From positions 1-64,000 of the forward strand of contig SLCK01000013.1 in NCBI GenBank assembly GCA_007125845.1: a stretch of DNA of 64,000 bases. The letters are read 5' to 3'. Shown here piece after piece: positions 26,546 through 35,691 of the stretch. This DNA is from Gemmatimonadota bacterium (GTDB lineage Bacteria; Gemmatimonadota; Gemmatimonadetes; Longimicrobiales; Gaopeijiaceae). The position numbers and the translations under genes were made by a program. How positions within the stretch are numbered: the stretch's first letter is position 1; each line of letters opens with the position of its first letter. Under the pieces are notes generated by a model. It was not told where the DNA came from. It searched no databases and saw nothing but the letters and a program-made list of their open reading frames with translations.

Positions 26546-29002
26546 ATGAAAGAACGCGAGGCTCCCCCACAGGTTCCTTCTCGCTCGGCTCCTTCCACCT
26601 CTCAAAGTACGGAGAGGGACGGGTTGGGCGCATATGTGGTGGATCTGGCGTCAGTCGGAGCGGAGGACGTCGGGGTCGTGGGAGGAAAGAATGCCTCCCT
26701 GGGCGAGATGATCGGGCATCTCGCCGATGCCGGGGTCAGTGTTCCGGGCGGCTTCGCCACCACCGCGGAAGCCTATCGCGACTTCCTCGAAGGGGGTGGA
26801 CTGACCGACCGCATCAACCGCACCCTCACCGAGCTGAATCCGGACGATGTGGAGGAACTTGCGGAGGCGGGTCGGCGGATCCGGCAATGGGTGGTCTCCA
26901 CCCCACTGCCTCGGCGGCTTGAAGAGGAAATCCGGGAGGCCTACGGGAAGATGCGGGGAAATGGGAGACCCCCCTCCGTGGCCGTGCGTTCCTCGGCCAC
27001 GGCAGAGGACCTGCCCGACGCCTCCTTCGCGGGTCAGCAGGAGACCCTCCTCAACGTTCGTGGGATCGATGGGGTCCTCCGTGCCGTGCGGCACGTCTTC
27101 GCCTCGCTCTTCAACGACCGTGCGATCTCCTACCGGGTGCACCACGGATTCGAGCACGAGGGGGTCGCGCTCTCGGCCGGAGTTCAGCGAATGGTGCGGT
27201 CCGATCGGGGCACGAGCGGCGTCGTGTTCACGCTCGACACCGAGTCCGGTTTCCGCGACGTCGTCTTCATCACGGCCTCGTACGGGCTCGGTGAGCTCCT
27301 TGTACAGGGAGCCGTCAACCCGGACGAATTCACCGTCTACAAGCGGTCCCTGGCCCAGGGGAAGCACGCGATCCTCAGGAAGCGCCTCGGGACGAAGCTC
27401 GAGAAGATGATCTATGCGGAGGGGGCCCCTTCGGACACGACGGTGCGGATCGTGGAGGTATCGGAAGCCGATCGGACTGGTTTCTGCATGTCTGACGAGG
27501 AGATCGAGGAGCTCGCCCGCCAGGCGGTCACGATCGAAGAGCACTACGGCCGTCCCATGGACATCGAGTGGGGAAAGGACGGCGAAGACGGTCAAATCTA
27601 CATCCTCCAGGCCCGACCCGAGACCGTCAAGAGCAGGTCCGGGCGGTCGGTGGAACGCTACACCCTCAAAGCCCAGGGTCGAGTGCTCGCTGAAGGTCGG
27701 GCCGTGGGTCAGCGCATCGGAGTGGGGCGGGCGAAGGTGGTCTTCGACATCTCCGAGATGAAGCGGGTTCAGGCGGGAGACGTGTTGGTGACGGACATGA
27801 CGGATCCGGACTGGGAGCCCGTGATGAAGCGAGCCGCGGCGATCGTGACCAACCGGGGGGGGCGTACATGCCATGCGGCAATCATCGCCCGAGAGTTGGG
27901 CATCCCCGCCGTGGTCGGGTGCAGCGGTGCGACGGAGATCATTCGAGACGGCGCGGGAGTGACCGTCTCGTGCGCGGAGGGGGATACGGGGTTCGTCTAC
28001 GAAGGGGAGCTGGACTTTGAACACAAGGAGTTCAGGCTCGAGAAGATGCCCAAGATCCCCGTGAAGGTGATGATGAACGTAGGAAACCCCGACCGCGCCT
28101 TCGATTTCGCCAGCATCCCCCACGAGGGCGTGGGATTGGCCCGACTGGAGTTCATCATCAACCGGGCCATTGGCGTGCACCCGAAGGCTCTCATCAATTT
28201 CGATTCGCTCTCCGATGAACTCAGGGAAACGATCTCCGAGCTGGCTGCGGGCTATCCCGACCCGGTCACGTTCTACGTGGAAAAGCTGGCGGAGGGGATC
28301 GCAACCATCGCGGCCGCCTTTGCGCCGGAGCCCGTAATCGTCCGGCTCTCGGACTTCAAGTCGAACGAGTACGCGAATCTCGTGGGCGGAAGTGAGTACG
28401 AGCCCGGGGAGGAGAACCCCATGCTCGGCTTTCGGGGAGCCTCCCGCTACATCTCCAGAGAATTCCGGGACTGCTTCGAGCTCGAGGTCAGAGCGCTGCG
28501 GAGGGTGCGCGAGGAGATGGGGCTGGAGAATGTCGAGATCATGGTGCCCTTCCTTCGGACCCTCGACGAAGCTCGGCAGGTCACGGAATTGCTGGAGGAT
28601 CAGGGGCTTCGGAAGGGCGAGAAGGGGCTTCGCCTGATCATGATGTGCGAGCTGCCGTCGAATGCCCTCCTGGCCGACGAGTTTCTCGAGTACTTCGACG
28701 GCTTCTCGATCGGATCGAACGACCTCACTCAGCTCACCCTGGGTATCGATCGCGACTCCGGCCTGATTGCCCACCTCTTCGACGAAAGGGACCCGGCCGT
28801 CAAGGCGCTCCTCGAGATGGCGATCCATGCGTGCAAGAAGCGGGGAAAGTACGTCGGAATCTGCGGCCAGGGACCATCTGACCATCCGGATCTGGCCCGC
28901 TGGCTGCTCGAGCGGGGGATCGATAGCGTGTCCCTGAATCCGGACACCGTGGTGGAAACGTGGATGCACCTGGCGGGAGAGTCCATCGACGATGTCACTT
29001 AG
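26546..29002 (+). CDS. ppsA: Phosphoenolpyruvate synthase (pyruvate, water dikinase)
   Basis: 818 residues in the PpsA order: ATP-grasp pyruvate/ATP-binding domain (about 30-380, with [12 protein letters not shown] and [22 protein letters not shown]), the swivelling phosphohistidine domain with [17 protein letters not shown] (His is phosphorylated; the preceding Thr is the PpsR target), and the C-terminal PEP-binding TIM barrel with GSNDLTQL and [16 protein letters not shown]. The enzyme makes PEP, AMP and Pi from pyruvate, ATP and water, feeding gluconeogenesis. ATG 26546 was chosen because the frame upstream runs into the ppsR start. The first 30 residues are a Ser/Pro-rich tail not needed for the fold. 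Confidence 0.95.
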   Translation: MKEREAPPQVPSRSAPSTSQSTERDGLGAYVVDLASVGAEDVGVVGGKNASLGEMIGHLADAGVSVPGGFATTAEAYRDFLEGGGLTDRINRTLTELNPDDVEELAEAGRRIRQWVVSTPLPRRLEEEIREAYGKMRGNGRPPSVAVRSSATAEDLPDASFAGQQETLLNVRGIDGVLRAVRHVFASLFNDRAISYRVHHGFEHEGVALSAGVQRMVRSDRGTSGVVFTLDTESGFRDVVFITASYGLGELLVQGAVNPDEFTVYKRSLAQGKHAILRKRLGTKLEKMIYAEGAPSDTTVRIVEVSEADRTGFCMSDEEIEELARQAVTIEEHYGRPMDIEWGKDGEDGQIYILQARPETVKSRSGRSVERYTLKAQGRVLAEGRAVGQRIGVGRAKVVFDISEMKRVQAGDVLVTDMTDPDWEPVMKRAAAIVTNRGGRTCHAAIIARELGIPAVVGCSGATEIIRDGAGVTVSCAEGDTGFVYEGELDFEHKEFRLEKMPKIPVKVMMNVGNPDRAFDFASIPHEGVGLARLEFIINRAIGVHPKALINFDSLSDELRETISELAAGYPDPVTFYVEKLAEGIATIAAAFAPEPVIVRLSDFKSNEYANLVGGSEYEPGEENPMLGFRGASRYISREFRDCFELEVRALRRVREEMGLENVEIMVPFLRTLDEARQVTELLEDQGLRKGEKGLRLIMMCELPSNALLADEFLEYFDGFSIGSNDLTQLTLGIDRDSGLIAHLFDERDPAVKALLEMAIHACKKRGKYVGICGQGPSDHPDLARWLLERGIDSVSLNPDTVVETWMHLAGESIDDVT

Positions 29003-30044
29003 CGGCCCGGCCGGCATCGGTCGGCCGGACGTCCGTCTCGTCGCGCGTCATAGGATTCTTCTGGCTCTGCTCGGACTCACGTTGGGGGGATGCGGTGAGG
29101 ATCACGTGCTCACCGTCGGAGACGTCGGCTTCCGACAGGGCGACCTGACCGGCCTCTCGGAACGTCAGCTCGACCAGCTGGTCCTCATCACCTCGGTGGG
29201 GATCGCAGTGGTTCGGGACGAGCCCGAGCGGCTCGGCGCCGTCGTGCTCGACCGCTGGAGAAACGAGGGCAGGGTCGAGTTGCTCCGGGAGGAGTTGGCG
29301 TTGGAGGCGGCCGGAATCGGCGAGGATTCGCTCCGGGTTCTCTACGAGGATGCGCCCGAATCCGAGCTCGTCGTGCGACACCTCGTGATTCTCTCCGAGC
29401 GCTGGCGGTCCGATGAGCATCGGACCGAGGCGGAGTCGAGAGCAGGAGAAGCGCTGGAACGGGCCCGAGCCGGCGAGGCCTTCGGGGAGGTCGCCGGGGA
29501 GTTTTCAGAGGAGCCCGGAGCCGCTCAACGAGGCGGCTTGCTGGAACCCGGAAGGGAGGGCACCTGGGTCGGCGGATTCTGGGAGGCGGCGTCCCGGCTT
29601 GAAGAGGGGGAGATGAGCGAAGTCGTCGAGACCGAGTACGGGTTTCACGTACTTCTCCTGGAGGAGAGGCGGACGGTCCCCTTCGACGAGGCGCGCTCCC
29701 GTCTGGTGTCCCGGGTCGCCTCGGACCTGCGGGCTTCCGATCGGTGGGAGGAGCGTCAGGAAGAGTGGGAGCGCGAGGGGCGGACCCCGGTCGACGTGGC
29801 CGATGAGCGCGAGATCGCCCTGCCCGATCCCGAGGAAGCCAGGATCGCCCGTGAGTGGGAGACTCGGCTCGTCGGTTGGGCCACGGCCCTCGGGTTCGAT
29901 GGGTCGTCGAGTGACCGTGAGCTCGCCGAACAGGCGCTTCGAGGCCTGGGCCGAATGGAGCAGAGCGCACAGATTGCCCGGGCCGAGCTCGAGGAGCGAG
30001 CAAGCGAGCTGCGCTCCGCCTACCCCGTGACCCACGGACCCTGA
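28992..30044 (+). CDS. Parvulin-type peptidyl-prolyl isomerase lipoprotein
   Basis: A 350-residue envelope protein. A signal segment (about 20-33) ends in the lipobox LGGC with Cys34, so it should be lipid-anchored. A SurA/PpiC-like N-terminal chaperone helix region is followed by one parvulin domain (about 125-225) with [17 protein letters not shown] and [15 protein letters not shown], the family's conserved ends. A charged helical tail follows. Such proteins help fold outer-membrane or exported proteins in the periplasm. The ATG lies within the last 11 bases of ppsA, so the two are probably co-transcribed, though their functions are unrelated. Confidence 0.85.
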   Translation: MSLSGPAGIGRPDVRLVARHRILLALLGLTLGGCGEDHVLTVGDVGFRQGDLTGLSERQLDQLVLITSVGIAVVRDEPERLGAVVLDRWRNEGRVELLREELALEAAGIGEDSLRVLYEDAPESELVVRHLVILSERWRSDEHRTEAESRAGEALERARAGEAFGEVAGEFSEEPGAAQRGGLLEPGREGTWVGGFWEAASRLEEGEMSEVVETEYGFHVLLLEERRTVPFDEARSRLVSRVASDLRASDRWEERQEEWEREGRTPVDVADEREIALPDPEEARIAREWETRLVGWATALGFDGSSSDRELAEQALRGLGRMEQSAQIARAELEERASELRSAYPVTHGP

Positions 30045-30065
30045 TACGGGATGCCGAGGGAGGGC

Positions 30066-30095
30066 TTGCACTCCCCCGGGATGATCCGGTAGCTT
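30066..30095 (+). promoter_or_regulatory. Candidate sigma70 promoter of the 30.1-30.4 kb RNA
   Basis: TTGCAC (30066-30071) is followed after 18 bases by TAGCTT (30090-30095), placing a start of transcription near 30102. It lies 22 bases after the stop of the isomerase gene and points into the structured RNA. Read by eye; the -10 is only a moderate match. Confidence 0.45.
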
Positions 30096-30216
30096 CATTC
30101 CGTCCTCAGGGACTGGGCCGGAGGAGAATCTCCAGAGCGGGAAGCTCCTTCGGACTGCGGGTTCCCGAGCCCGCTGGCGTCAAGCCCGATGTCGACCCGA
30201 AAAAGGAGGTGATCCC

Positions 30217-30279
30217 TTGTCTAGCCCCAGTAGCCACTCCAGCCTAGCATGGGCAGGCGATCGCCGCTTCGGCCTCTAA
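30217..30279 (+). CDS. Possible 20-residue peptide behind a near-perfect Shine-Dalgarno sequence
   Basis: TTG 30217 opens a 20-codon frame (Ser-rich start, one Trp, ending DRRFGL, stop TAA at 30277-30279). Seven bases upstream is AAGGAGGTGATCC, complementary over 13 bases to the 3' end of 16S rRNA, far stronger than any other ribosome-binding site in the window. A 7-codon frame (ATG 30189, ending in AGG AGG TGA at 30212) runs through that site, so the two could be coupled. Codons of this frame form the 5' arm of the closing helix of the RNA, so translation and folding would exclude each other. I recognise no homologue; the frame could be incidental. Confidence 0.35.
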   Translation: MSSPSSHSSLAWAGDRRFGL

Positions 30280-30348
30280 CAGCCGGAACGATCGCAGCTG
30301 TTCACGCCGCGTGACGCGATCGCGCTAGGCTGGACGGCATGACGGAAG

Positions 30349-30393
30349 CAGGCCGTCGGTGGACTTTGAGTCCGCCGGCGGCCTGTTTTTTTT
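30349..30393 (+). terminator. Strong rho-independent terminator
   Basis: A continuous 16-bp stem (30349-30364 with 30370-30385, including two G-U pairs) with a TTTGA loop is followed directly by eight T residues (30386-30393). It is the clearest terminator in the window and works only for forward transcripts, because the reverse side has no U tract. It would end the orphan RNA and any ppsA read-through. Confidence 0.9.
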
Positions 30394-30455
30394 CTTGTTC
30401 TTGCTGGAAGAACCGAGGTGATGCGTCAGGTGCGGCGGGGGTGGCCAGCCGGCGA

Positions 30456-31034
30456 TCACCCGGCGTAGTCCGGGGCGTTTCCGGGCCTCCACTTGATGTT
30501 GCACCCCACGCTCGGGGTCTGGTCCTCCGGAATCGGCCTTCCGGCCAGCAGGGCGTCGAGCGCGCTTCGGAGATCCTCTCCGGTAACGGGCAGGTCGTTT
30601 CCGGGGCGGCTTCCGTCGAACTGCCCTCGGTACACCAGCTTCCGCTCCCGGTTGAAGAGAAAGAAGTCGGGCGTGCAGGCTGCCCGATAGGCCTTGGCCA
30701 CTTCCTGGCTTTCGTCATAGAGGTAGGGAAAGGTGTAGCCGGCCGATTTCGCCTCTCGGGCCATCTCCGCGGGGGAGTCGGCCGGGTACTTCTCGACGTC
30801 GTTCGAGCTGATCGCCACCATTCCCACGCCCAGATCGTCGCAATCGGCTCCGAAGCGAGCCAGGCCGTCACGGATGTGTTTCACGAAGGGGCAGTGATTG
30901 CAGAGGAATGCGACGACAAGGGCCGGGGCGTCCCGGTAGTCCGACAGGGAGACGATCTCCCCTGCGGGGGCGGGGAGGGAGAAGTCCGGGGCCTGGGTTC
31001 CAAGCGGCAGCATGGTCGAGGGCGTACGGGCCAT
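30456..31034 (-). CDS. Thioredoxin-fold (AhpC/TSA-like) protein with CxxC active site
   Basis: A 192-residue thioredoxin-family protein of the redoxin/AhpC-TSA type. The segment APDFSLPAPAGE opens the fold and VVAFLCNHCPFVKH carries the redox pair Cys-Asn-His-Cys at about residues 45-48; the cis-Pro is in AACTPDFFLFN, next to another Cys. A third Cys is in VGCNIKWRPG near the C-terminus, a pattern common to this uncharacterised redoxin subfamily. No signal peptide, so it is likely cytosolic. Probable role: disulfide reduction or peroxide defence. It stands alone. Confidence 0.85.
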   Translation of the reverse strand: MARTPSTMLPLGTQAPDFSLPAPAGEIVSLSDYRDAPALVVAFLCNHCPFVKHIRDGLARFGADCDDLGVGMVAISSNDVEKYPADSPAEMAREAKSAGYTFPYLYDESQEVAKAYRAACTPDFFLFNRERKLVYRGQFDGSRPGNDLPVTGEDLRSALDALLAGRPIPEDQTPSVGCNIKWRPGNAPDYAG

Positions 31035-31271
31035 CTAGATCTCCGATTCGGGGGTTGGGAGCAAGACTTCCTCGGCGGGCGGGTCCACCGCCAAGCCGGT
31101 CGTCGATTACCCTGGGAGGCAAGTGAGGGTCCGGCACTGCGGCGGCGCGACTTCCCGTCTGCAGCCGCTGTGAGCCGCCGGGGGGAGGCTTCGAAACCCC
31201 CTGGCCCCCAGAGGGGTTCAGGGGTGCCCGGAGGGACCTGCAACCTCGACGATAAAGGGGGAATCGCGGTG

Positions 31272-31955
31272 ATGAATCTGGATCCGGACGACCTCCAACC
31301 CCTCGAGTATCAGATCCATCGGCCAGAGGGCATGGGGTCGGGGGCTCCCCTGCTCGTCCTGCTGCACGGGCGCGGGGGCGACGAGAGGGACCTCGCCGGT
31401 TTGATCCGCCTGCTACCGGAAGGGGTGGTGGTCGTGACGCCCCGTGCGCCGTTCGAGGGGCGTCCCTGGGGCTATGGCCCGGGTTGGGCCTGGTACAGGT
31501 ACGTCTCCGGGGCTCGGGTCGTCGACGATACGCTCGAGGCGAGCCTCATTCTGCTCGACCAATTCATGGCGAAGCTGGAGGCCGACGCTGTGTTCGAGTT
31601 TGGGCAGAGATACCTGGGAGGATTCTCGCAGGGAGGAACCACCAGCCTGGCCTGGGCGCTCACTCGACCCGATCGGCTCGACGGCGTCGTGAATCTTTCG
31701 GGATTCCTCGTGGAGTCCGAGCGCGTCGAGATCTCGGAGAGGAGTGCGGGCGGACTGCCGGTCTTCTGGGGGCACGGACTTCGCGACCCGAACATTCCCT
31801 TCTCGTTGGCTGAGGTGGGGAGGGACCGACTCCGCAGGGTGGGAGCGAACGTTCACGAGGTGGATCATCCGGGTGGGCATCGAATTACTCGCGAGGAGAT
31901 GGCGGCGCTCCACGAGTGGGTCGCTCGTCCGGAGGGTCCATCTCGTACCCCGTGA
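31272..31955 (+). CDS. Phospholipase/carboxylesterase-family alpha/beta hydrolase
   Basis: A 227-residue hydrolase related to the esterase encoded at 1440-2126. LLVLLHGRGGDERD forms the oxyanion hole (about 27-40), LGGFSQGGTTSLAWA is the nucleophile elbow, Asp is expected in HGLRDPNIPF and His in HPGGHRITRE, so the triad is complete. The family hydrolyses short acyl esters or lysophospholipids. ATG 31272 is chosen; earlier in-frame codons are not conserved. Its last 71 bases overlap the 3' end of the convergent lipocalin-like gene, coding on both strands. Confidence 0.82.
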   Translation: MNLDPDDLQPLEYQIHRPEGMGSGAPLLVLLHGRGGDERDLAGLIRLLPEGVVVVTPRAPFEGRPWGYGPGWAWYRYVSGARVVDDTLEASLILLDQFMAKLEADAVFEFGQRYLGGFSQGGTTSLAWALTRPDRLDGVVNLSGFLVESERVEISERSAGGLPVFWGHGLRDPNIPFSLAEVGRDRLRRVGANVHEVDHPGGHRITREEMAALHEWVARPEGPSRTP

Positions 31956-33132
31956 GCTCGACGTATCCATCTCCCACCACATCGCCCTCGACTCCGAGGC
32001 CCTCCACCCACACCGTGCCCTCCCAGTAGCGGAAGGCGAGGTTCATCTCCTGGTTCCGCAGCTTCGGTGTGATCTCGAGGTCGATTCCGCGGTGCGGCAC
32101 CCTGAGTCGCCAGCCGGAGGGGTATCGCGCTCCGTCCAGGGGGCTTTCCCAACTTCCCAACGCTTCGATCTCGACCTGGTGGGCATTCAGCGGCTCGCGA
32201 GTGCCGTCCGGGGCCACCAGCGATCCGTGGTTCAGCGGATCCCTCGTTCCGTCCTCTCTCCGCAGCTCGAAGAACATGAGCTCCCTTCCGTCCGAGAGCT
32301 GGATCGAGAACCAGTCCCATCCGGTGTGCGCGGGTCCGAGCGCTGAGGTGCTCCATTCGCGATCGATCCATGCCAGCCCGGTGACCGGGACGGTCTCCCC
32401 CTCCAACACGAGTGATCCCTGCGTCGGCAGGCGGGTGAAAGAGAAGTAATAGGAGGCGTTGCCGGGCTCCGGACCCTTCTGACTGAGCCCGTCCTCTCCA
32501 TGAAACACCGGGGGCTTGCCCTCGTCGAGGATCAGATGGATCGCCCACCCCTCGTCCGTGGCGGAAAGCTCGAGGGGAAAGGGGTGCGGGAGTTGTGACG
32601 TGGCGTCGGGCGACGCCCTTATCTCCCAGTCCTCCAGCCAGACGCGGAGGGGAGCGGCGCGAGCGCCCGCCAAACCGACCGCTTCCCGCGCGAAACGTTC
32701 CGCATACAGGTGACGCTCGCCGGCGACGTCCGTGATCGCGGCATGCGCCATCCAGAGCTGGTTCGTGTTCCAGGCGGATTCCCGCTCGGGGAGTTCGGGG
32801 ACCAACGCACTTCGAAAGAAGGTGAGTTGCGCACCGAAGGCCCGCCCGTCGGGGGCTGTGAGGTTGGCGGTCACGTACCACCACTCCGTCCGAAACTCAG
32901 GGTGAGGGCCGTGGTCCTGGGGAAAACGGAATGCCCGGGGCTCCAGGGCGCGTGCGTATCCGACCGTATCGCTGCCCGCGAGCGCCTCAACCGGCGAGAG
33001 GCTCGCTCGCACGACCCCGTCCGTGGGGGACACGGCGATCCAGTTGGCGGCCCAGGTCAGTCCCGAAAGTCCGCCGACGAGAAGCAGAGCCGTGGCAACG
33101 GATCGGAAGGACAGATCAGGCAGGAGAGCCAT
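31885..33132 (-). CDS. AttH/CrtC-like lipocalin-domain exported protein
   Basis: A 415-residue protein with an N-terminal hydrophobic segment (about 8-29, a signal or anchor) and two lipocalin-like barrels typical of AttH/carotenoid-hydratase-fold proteins. The signature is HPEFRTEWWYVTANL near residue 77, with WIDREWSTSALG and TGWDWFSIQL in the second half. It is the last gene after the ABC permease (6-base gap) and ATPase, the same combination as the attEFGH loci. The family is thought to handle a hydrophobic ligand delivered by the transporter, but the ligand is unknown to me. Its 3' end overlaps the convergent esterase by 71 bases. Confidence 0.8.
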   Translation of the reverse strand: MALLPDLSFRSVATALLLVGGLSGLTWAANWIAVSPTDGVVRASLSPVEALAGSDTVGYARALEPRAFRFPQDHGPHPEFRTEWWYVTANLTAPDGRAFGAQLTFFRSALVPELPERESAWNTNQLWMAHAAITDVAGERHLYAERFAREAVGLAGARAAPLRVWLEDWEIRASPDATSQLPHPFPLELSATDEGWAIHLILDEGKPPVFHGEDGLSQKGPEPGNASYYFSFTRLPTQGSLVLEGETVPVTGLAWIDREWSTSALGPAHTGWDWFSIQLSDGRELMFFELRREDGTRDPLNHGSLVAPDGTREPLNAHQVEIEALGSWESPLDGARYPSGWRLRVPHRGIDLEITPKLRNQEMNLAFRYWEGTVWVEGLGVEGDVVGDGYVELTGYEMDPPDERPTRGAPPSPRE

Positions 33133-33138
33133 GGCGTT

Positions 33139-35691
33139 TCACTCGCTCCGGAGATGTCGGGCCGGCTCGGTCCGGAAGCTTTGCCAGGCGGGCACGAGCC
33201 CGGCGAGCAGGGAGCCGATCACTGCCAGCAACAGCCCGTAGATCGGGTGCTCCGCGCTCACGGTCAGCTCCATGGTCCATCCGAACGATCGACGATTCAC
33301 GACGAAGACCATGATGGCGGCCAGAACGAGCCCGACCGGAATCGCGAGGATTCCCGCCACTCCCCCCACCAATCCGCTCTGTGCGGTCATGAGAAACCAC
33401 CCCTGGCGGGGGGTGAGTCCGACTGACCGCAGGACTCCGAACTCCCGCGCCCGCTCGAGTTGGAGGGCCGCGAGGGCAGAGAGGATCGCGACGAATGCGA
33501 CCAGGAAGGCGAGGAGCCGGAGCGCCCGCGTGATCGCGAACGTTCGGTCGAAGATCTCCAGCGAGAGCTCTCTGAGCTCGCCGTCGGAACGCACTGAGAG
33601 AAGGGCCTCCGGGCCTGCCGCCTCGCGGAGGAGCTCTTCGACATCCTCCAGATTCGCTCCCGGGAGGAGGCTGATCCCGAGGGAGGTGGGTCGAAACTCG
33701 CCCCAACTCTCCTCGAATGCCGTGCGGGAGACGATCACGCTTCCGGCCTCGGTAGCGTAATCCCGGAAGACCGCCAGCACGGGCAGGCGGACCTCGCCAC
33801 GCTCGCCCCACAGCGCAAGGGTGTCGCCTGGAGCGAAGCCGTACCTGAAGGCGAAGGGCTCGGAAACGAACGCGCCCTCACCCGCCAGGAGGAAAGGGAA
33901 GGGCGCCTCCACCGAGGTGGTCAGGAGGTGGTAGCCGTCCTCCCTGAAGGCGCCGGGGTCGATCGCCTGGAGACGCGCCCCAGGATAGGGCTCTCCGAGC
34001 CGCATGGTCTGGGTCGCGGTGAGCTCCTGCACGCCGAAAAGACTCGCCGCCAGACTTTGGAATCCCTCCGGAAGGGGCGCGGCAGGCGGTCCTGGTCCCG
34101 GCACCAGCGAAGCCGCCGAGACGTACAGATCGGCTCGAAGGGTCGTGTCCAGCCAATCGACGACGCTGGCCCGGAAGCTGCCGATCATGATGCCCAGCCC
34201 CACCGTGACCGAGACGGCCACGACGAGGGTGGCCACCGCCGGAGCCGTGCGGGAGAGCGATCCGACCACGGACTGCGCGGCCATCTCACCCACGGTGCCT
34301 CCCACGCGGCCCAGGATCGGGCGCGTGACTCGCATGGCCCCGACCGTGATCAGGGGCGTGAGAAGCGCGAGGCCGACGACGATACAGAACAGAGCGGTGA
34401 ATGCCGGGAGGAGTCTGCTTCCGGGAAGCAGGAGAAGCACTCCACCCGCAGCGATGAGGCCGAGCCCACCGACCGCCGCCCGGAGCACCAGCCGGCGCGC
34501 TCGCTCTTCGAGCGATGCGCGGGCGAGCGGCGAGCCCGGACGCACGCTCGCCGCCTCCCGGGCGGACGGGAGGGCAGCGAGCAAGGTCGTGCCGACACCC
34601 AGCACGAGACCTCCGAGCAGTGCTCGTGGTGGAAGGGAGAGGCTGTCGACGGAGACAACGAAGTAGAGGTCGGTGATCGTCCGGGTCACGAGCTGGACGA
34701 GGCCACGTCCGAGAACGATCCCCAGGAGGAGGCCGAGCGCGGAGCCGACGAGACCCAGGAGCGCGGCGTCCCGAAGCACGGAGCGAATGAGCGCTCCCTT
34801 CCCGGCCCCGAGGGCCCGGAGGATTCCCAGCGTCCGTCGCCTCTGGAGCACGGAGAAGGTCATCGTGTTGTAGATCAGGAACCCACCGAAGAGGAGGGCG
34901 AGGAGGCTGAGGGCCGTGAGGTTCAGGTCGAATGCACGGATCATCTCTTCCATTCCGGCTTCGCGGACCCCGACCGGCTCGATCCGGAGATCGGGCGGGA
35001 GAACTCCTTCGACTGCGCTCAGCAGCGCCTCGTCGATCCCCTCTCCGGACAGGATCAGGTCGGCCCGGTCGAGGCGACCGTCCCTGGCGAGAAGGTCCTG
35101 CGCCTCGGCCACGTCGACGACGAGCAGATCGCGGAGGCCCCGCTCACTCCATGCGTCCCGGGGTTCGAGGAGCCCGGATACCCGCATCTGGCGCTCGGTG
35201 GCTGGGGCCCGCACGGGAAGGGTCCCCCCCTCCTCCACCCCGAGAAACTCCGCGGTGGACCTGGAGAGAAGGGCGGCTCCGGGCTCGAGCAGGAGGTCGA
35301 GAAGCTCCAGTCCCGCGGCCTCTCCGGCCACGAGAAATGGGCGGAAGGGTGGCTCCGAGAGGGGATCGATTCCGAGCACTCGCAAAGGCCGATCGGGGAA
35401 CTGCGGGGAGACGACGAAGCCCTCGATGACGGGAGCGGCCGCCCGCACCCCCGTCGCTCTCATCAGGAATACGACCGAGTCGGGAACGCCGGCTCCGCCG
35501 CCGACCAGCCGATGTGTCGCCTCCCCCGCGACCGTACGGGACGAGATCCGAAAGGCCTCCCGTGCCGACTGGATTCCCAGGTCCATGGCCACGAAGACGG
35601 CGACGCCGAGGGTGACTCCCAGTACCGAGAGCCCCGAGATTGCGGGGTGGCGCAGGAAGTAGCGGAATCCCGCCTTTCCGAGAAGGCTCAC
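33139..35691 (-). CDS. ABC transporter permease, FtsX/MacB-like, two-module
   Basis: An 850-residue inner-membrane permease. TM1 near residues 15-40 is followed by a large periplasmic domain, three helices (about 260-370), a second TM/periplasmic module and three C-terminal helices (about 725-835) with FTALFCIVVGL and the conserved FtsX repeats LRALGAGKGALIRSVLRDAALLG and LRSVGLTPRQGWFLMTAQSGLVGG. Such permeases with a LolD-like ATPase move lipoproteins or lipids out of the inner membrane outer leaflet, or act mechanically. GTG start overlaps the ATPase stop, so they are coupled. Confidence 0.88.
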   Translation of the reverse strand: MSLLGKAGFRYFLRHPAISGLSVLGVTLGVAVFVAMDLGIQSAREAFRISSRTVAGEATHRLVGGGAGVPDSVVFLMRATGVRAAAPVIEGFVVSPQFPDRPLRVLGIDPLSEPPFRPFLVAGEAAGLELLDLLLEPGAALLSRSTAEFLGVEEGGTLPVRAPATERQMRVSGLLEPRDAWSERGLRDLLVVDVAEAQDLLARDGRLDRADLILSGEGIDEALLSAVEGVLPPDLRIEPVGVREAGMEEMIRAFDLNLTALSLLALLFGGFLIYNTMTFSVLQRRRTLGILRALGAGKGALIRSVLRDAALLGLVGSALGLLLGIVLGRGLVQLVTRTITDLYFVVSVDSLSLPPRALLGGLVLGVGTTLLAALPSAREAASVRPGSPLARASLEERARRLVLRAAVGGLGLIAAGGVLLLLPGSRLLPAFTALFCIVVGLALLTPLITVGAMRVTRPILGRVGGTVGEMAAQSVVGSLSRTAPAVATLVVAVSVTVGLGIMIGSFRASVVDWLDTTLRADLYVSAASLVPGPGPPAAPLPEGFQSLAASLFGVQELTATQTMRLGEPYPGARLQAIDPGAFREDGYHLLTTSVEAPFPFLLAGEGAFVSEPFAFRYGFAPGDTLALWGERGEVRLPVLAVFRDYATEAGSVIVSRTAFEESWGEFRPTSLGISLLPGANLEDVEELLREAAGPEALLSVRSDGELRELSLEIFDRTFAITRALRLLAFLVAFVAILSALAALQLERAREFGVLRSVGLTPRQGWFLMTAQSGLVGGVAGILAIPVGLVLAAIMVFVVNRRSFGWTMELTVSAEHPIYGLLLAVIGSLLAGLVPAWQSFRTEPARHLRSE

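Larger units (their letters stand above)
30102..30393 (+). ncRNA. Orphan structured small RNA, family not recognised
   Basis: The region between the isomerase gene and the reverse thioredoxin-like gene holds a self-contained transcription unit. Elements seen: a 13-base perfect complement to the 16S rRNA 3' end (30203-30215); an 18-bp closing helix formed by 30239-30248 plus 30257-30264 with 30316-30333, bulged by 8 bases; inside it hairpins GCCG-CTT-CGGC (30263-30273), AACAGC/GCTGTT (30278-30302) and TCACG-CCG-CGTGA (30302-30314); and a strong intrinsic terminator (30349-30393). No forward gene follows, so this is not the leader of a neighbour. It does not fit tmRNA, 6S, SRP, RNase P or any riboswitch I know. 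It could be a regulatory RNA, a small-protein mRNA, or both. Confidence 0.55.

Noticed and set aside
30203-30215. Fragment of a 16S rRNA gene
   Set aside because: Only 13 bases match the complement of the 16S 3' end, with unrelated flanks and correct spacing to a TTG, so a strong ribosome-binding site is the better reading.
30102-30393. tmRNA, 6S RNA, SRP RNA, RNase P RNA, T-box or known riboswitch
   Set aside because: No tRNA-like acceptor end or CCA, no GGAAGCAGC-type SRP loop, no RNase P core motifs, no T-box sequence, and no gene downstream on the same strand.
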